Below, in pieces: positions 33,922 through 34,218 of a stretch of 34,218 bases of DNA (its first letter is position 1; the number at the start of each line of letters is the position of its first letter). Origin of the DNA: Oxalobacter sp. GTDB taxonomy: Bacteria; Pseudomonadota; Gammaproteobacteria; Burkholderiales; Burkholderiaceae_D. The DNA is taken from assembly GCA_017524145.1 (NCBI GenBank), contig JAFWUI010000052.1:1-34218 (forward strand). The letters run 5' to 3'. Under the pieces are notes generated by a model. The model saw only the letters and a list, made by a program, of their open reading frames with translations, ran no database searches and was not told the DNA's origin. A program made the position numbers and the translations under genes.

Positions 33922-34218
33922 ATTGTAGCTTTATGGGGTGAGACCGGAAACTACAACGCTGTAACGGTAACTTCTGCGCTGTGGTGTATTGTAGCTTTAT
34001 GGGGTGAGACCGGAAACTACAACCTGGATTGCTGAGGACTACCGCGCCAGCGAAATTGTAGCTTTATGGGGTGAGACCGGAAACTACAACATTCCAATGT
34101 TTGTTAGCATCCTTTACTAGATTGTAGCTTTATGGGGTGAGACCGGAAACTACAACGATGGTTGCGGTATTGTTTTCCATGGCTATATTGTAGCTTTATG
34201 GGGTGAGACCGGAAACTA
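33922..34218 (-). CRISPR. Type II-C CRISPR array (at least five repeats, runs off the window)
   Basis: Identical 36-nt repeats at 33922-33957, 33988-34023, 34055-34090, 34121-34156 and, cut by the window end after 32 bases, 34187-34218. Spacers: 33958-33987 (30), 34024-34054 (31), 34091-34120 (30), 34157-34186 (30). On the plus strand the repeat starts ATTGTAGC and ends ACTACAAC; read on the minus strand it starts GTTGTAGT and ends GCTACAAT, as in Neisseria II-C repeats, whose last bases form a -10 promoter box. crRNAs are therefore probably made on the minus strand, spacer first and repeat second, toward cas2. The true number of spacers, and any leader, lie beyond the window. Confidence 0.97.

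Overview
The window reads as a chromosomal stretch of a betaproteobacterium of the order Burkholderiales. The evidence is gene content and protein likeness: the rpsP-rimM-trmD-rplS operon, a dusB-fis pair followed by purH-ruvC-ruvA-ruvB on one strand, a divergent M23 peptidase/tyrS pair with anmK and dtd, and a monofunctional RelA. Moderate base composition and a Neisseria-like type II-C Cas9 would fit an Oxalobacteraceae member, possibly Oxalobacter, but that family-level placement is inference from memory, not a search.

Layout. 1-460: end of an upstream unit (terminator only), then tRNA-Lys(UUU) on the minus strand with its promoter and terminator. 460-2830: tsaD and ackA, convergent, with stop codons touching. 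2930-5125: ribosomal/tRNA-modification operon rpsP-rimM-trmD-rplS with terminator. 5143-8590: CoA-type NUDIX hydrolase, relA, a striking inverted repeat, and a 67-residue two-helix membrane protein of unknown function with its own terminator. 8595-11304: a long hairpin-rich leader and malate synthase G, which carries an odd cysteine-rich C-terminal tail. 11305-15300: an accessory surface-sugar patch (WecE/RffA-type sugar aminotransferase, AT-rich family 2 glycosyltransferase with a coiled-coil tail, PglD/NeuD-type acyltransferase) lying at the 3' side of tRNA-Leu(CAA). 15421-26236: a long minus-strand block of housekeeping genes (ABM-fold protein, mutT, ruvB, ruvA, ruvC, purH, fis, dusB, a histidine phosphatase, a PEBP protein, dtd, anmK, a M23 peptidase). 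26379-28935: tyrS and a SAM methyltransferase, convergent on a shared hairpin.

29085-34218: a complete type II-C CRISPR-Cas module: a tracrRNA gene that I can delimit from sequence on the minus strand (promoter, anti-repeat, nexus hairpin, terminator), cas9-cas1-cas2 on the plus strand as a tightly packed operon, and a CRISPR array of 36-nt repeats that runs off the window. The repeats carry a -10-like TACAAT at one end, which suggests that each repeat drives its own crRNA on the minus strand, toward the cas genes; cas operon and array then converge on one bidirectional terminator at 33823-33869.

How it works together: the core genes cover translation (tsaD, rpsP, rimM, trmD, rplS, dusB, tyrS, dtd), nucleotide hygiene (mutT, NUDIX), recombination (ruvABC), purines (purH), stringent response (relA), envelope recycling and remodelling (anmK, M23) and C2 metabolism (ackA, glcB). 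The accessory parts are the surface-sugar patch and the CRISPR-Cas module. The CRISPR module is the most interesting system, but its family is known; the least explained elements are the RNA-level organisation of that locus, the malate synthase tail and leader, and the inverted repeat after relA.
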